From Salipiger sp. IMCC34102 (lineage in GTDB: Bacteria > Pseudomonadota > Alphaproteobacteria > Rhodobacterales > Rhodobacteraceae): a DNA stretch of 64,000 bases. Under the pieces are notes generated by a model that was not told the DNA's origin, made no database searches, and saw nothing but the letters and a program-made list of their open reading frames with translations. The stretch's first letter is position 1; each line of letters begins with the position of its first letter. Made by a program: the position numbers and the translations under genes. Positions 63,683-64,000 of this stretch are shown one piece after another. The stretch lies in NCBI RefSeq assembly GCF_004145405.1, contig NZ_SELQ01000005.1:124001-188000 (forward strand), in the 5' to 3' direction.

Positions 63683-64000
63683 ATGCGCAAGATTGTTGTC
63701 GTGGGCGGCGGACAGGCGGGCTCCGCCCTGATTGCCAAACTGGTGTCCGAAGGGGCCGAGGCGCAGATTACGCTCCTCTGCGCCGAACCGCGTCTGCCCT
63801 ACCAGCGCCCGCCCCTTTCCAAGGCCTACCTGCTGGGAGAGATGGAGGAAGCCCGGCTCTATTTCCGGCCCGCGGAGTGGTACGATCAGCACGGTATCGA
63901 CGTGCGGCTGGGCGCCCGGGCGGAGGCGATCGACCCGGTCGCCAGGACCGTCACTTTGGAGGGGGAAGCGATCGCCTACGACGATCTGGTGCTGACCACC
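63683..64000 (+). CDS. FAD-dependent ferredoxin reductase, N-terminal part
   Basis: The first 106 codons are present and run off the window. The start MRKIVVVGGGQAGSALIAKL is an FAD-binding GxGxxG fold. LPYQRPPLSKAYLLGEM and a later YDDLVLTT match the rhodocoxin/putidaredoxin reductase family (NAD-dependent ferredoxin reductases). The ATG at 63683 is preceded by ggttggag. The redox partner cannot be seen. A divergent promoter region with AT-rich sequence lies between this gene and the peroxiredoxin. Confidence 0.85.
   Translation, partial: MRKIVVVGGGQAGSALIAKLVSEGAEAQITLLCAEPRLPYQRPPLSKAYLLGEMEEARLYFRPAEWYDQHGIDVRLGARAEAIDPVARTVTLEGEAIAYDDLVLTT

Overview
The window is 64 kb of gap-free, GC-rich (about two thirds G+C) chromosome with about 70 protein genes, one tRNA and very short intergenic gaps. 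The gene content points to a Rhodobacteraceae (Roseobacter-group) alphaproteobacterium: an Irr-type Fur regulator beside fabA-fabB-fabI, putA without a DNA-binding domain facing an Lrp-type putR, methylmalonyl-CoA epimerase next to a DUF1467 gene, PleD-type and DUF3572 genes, and carnitine catabolism genes with a BKACE enzyme. The genus cannot be resolved by eye. No transposase, integrase, phage structural module or CRISPR array was seen, so most of the window reads as core or stable accessory chromosome.

Layout. 1-4.4 kb: the end of an unidentified gene, tRNA-Leu(UAA), putR and putA. 4.4-11.3 kb: rhomboid protease, class II glutamine amidotransferase, poly-gamma-glutamate hydrolase-like protein, M48 lipoprotein protease, a small protein coupled to a histone-deacetylase-like amidohydrolase, nitroreductase, EI24-type membrane protein, and mce with a DUF1467 gene. 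11.4-16.4 kb: a receiver-domain protein, the GNAT/DUF1501/DUF1800 block and a Tat-exported L,D-transpeptidase. 16.3-22.3 kb: the aspS-thioesterase operon, ending in a 25-residue microprotein candidate, faces carB. 22.3-22.6 kb: an array of hairpin repeats with covarying stems. 22.7-31 kb: lipoprotein, GYF/DUF805 protein, FabH-like synthase, aldo/keto reductase, tdk, cytochrome b561, the proC operon with non-ATG starts, and an M42 peptidase. 31-35.8 kb: fasciclin, HAD phosphatase, DUF3572, a PleD-like diguanylate cyclase with a decayed receiver, DUF983 and a Nudix hydrolase.

35.8-41.2 kb: a probable L-carnitine degradation operon (carnitine dehydrogenase-thioesterase fusion and BKACE, with two lipoprotein genes between them), an aldo/keto reductase and an SDR. 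41.2-44 kb: metG and a lytic transglycosylase. 44-48 kb: irr facing fabA, a UbiG-like methyltransferase, fabB and fabI, the anaerobic-type unsaturated fatty acid branch and enoyl reductase. 48-53.8 kb: FKBP isomerase, then a run of catabolic-looking enzymes (two alpha/beta hydrolases, a PLP dehydratase, a zinc alcohol dehydrogenase and an enolase-superfamily protein lacking the usual first metal ligand). 53.8-55.4 kb: acyltransferase plus CdsA-like cytidylyltransferase for phospholipid synthesis. 55.4-59.4 kb: an exported acidic-tailed protein and a type I secretion ABC/HlyD pair without an outer-membrane partner or obvious substrate. 59.4-64 kb: RidA, GDPD, FemAB-like acyltransferase, pterin dehydratase, MscS channel, peroxiredoxin and the start of a ferredoxin reductase.

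Many genes are translationally coupled through 4-nt ATGA/GTGA/TTGA overlaps, so most minus- and plus-strand blocks probably form operons. The least explained items are the covarying hairpin array after carB, the microprotein candidate after the aspS operon, and several well-conserved-looking proteins with altered active-site or signalling residues. All family calls are by-eye motif recognition; no database search was run.
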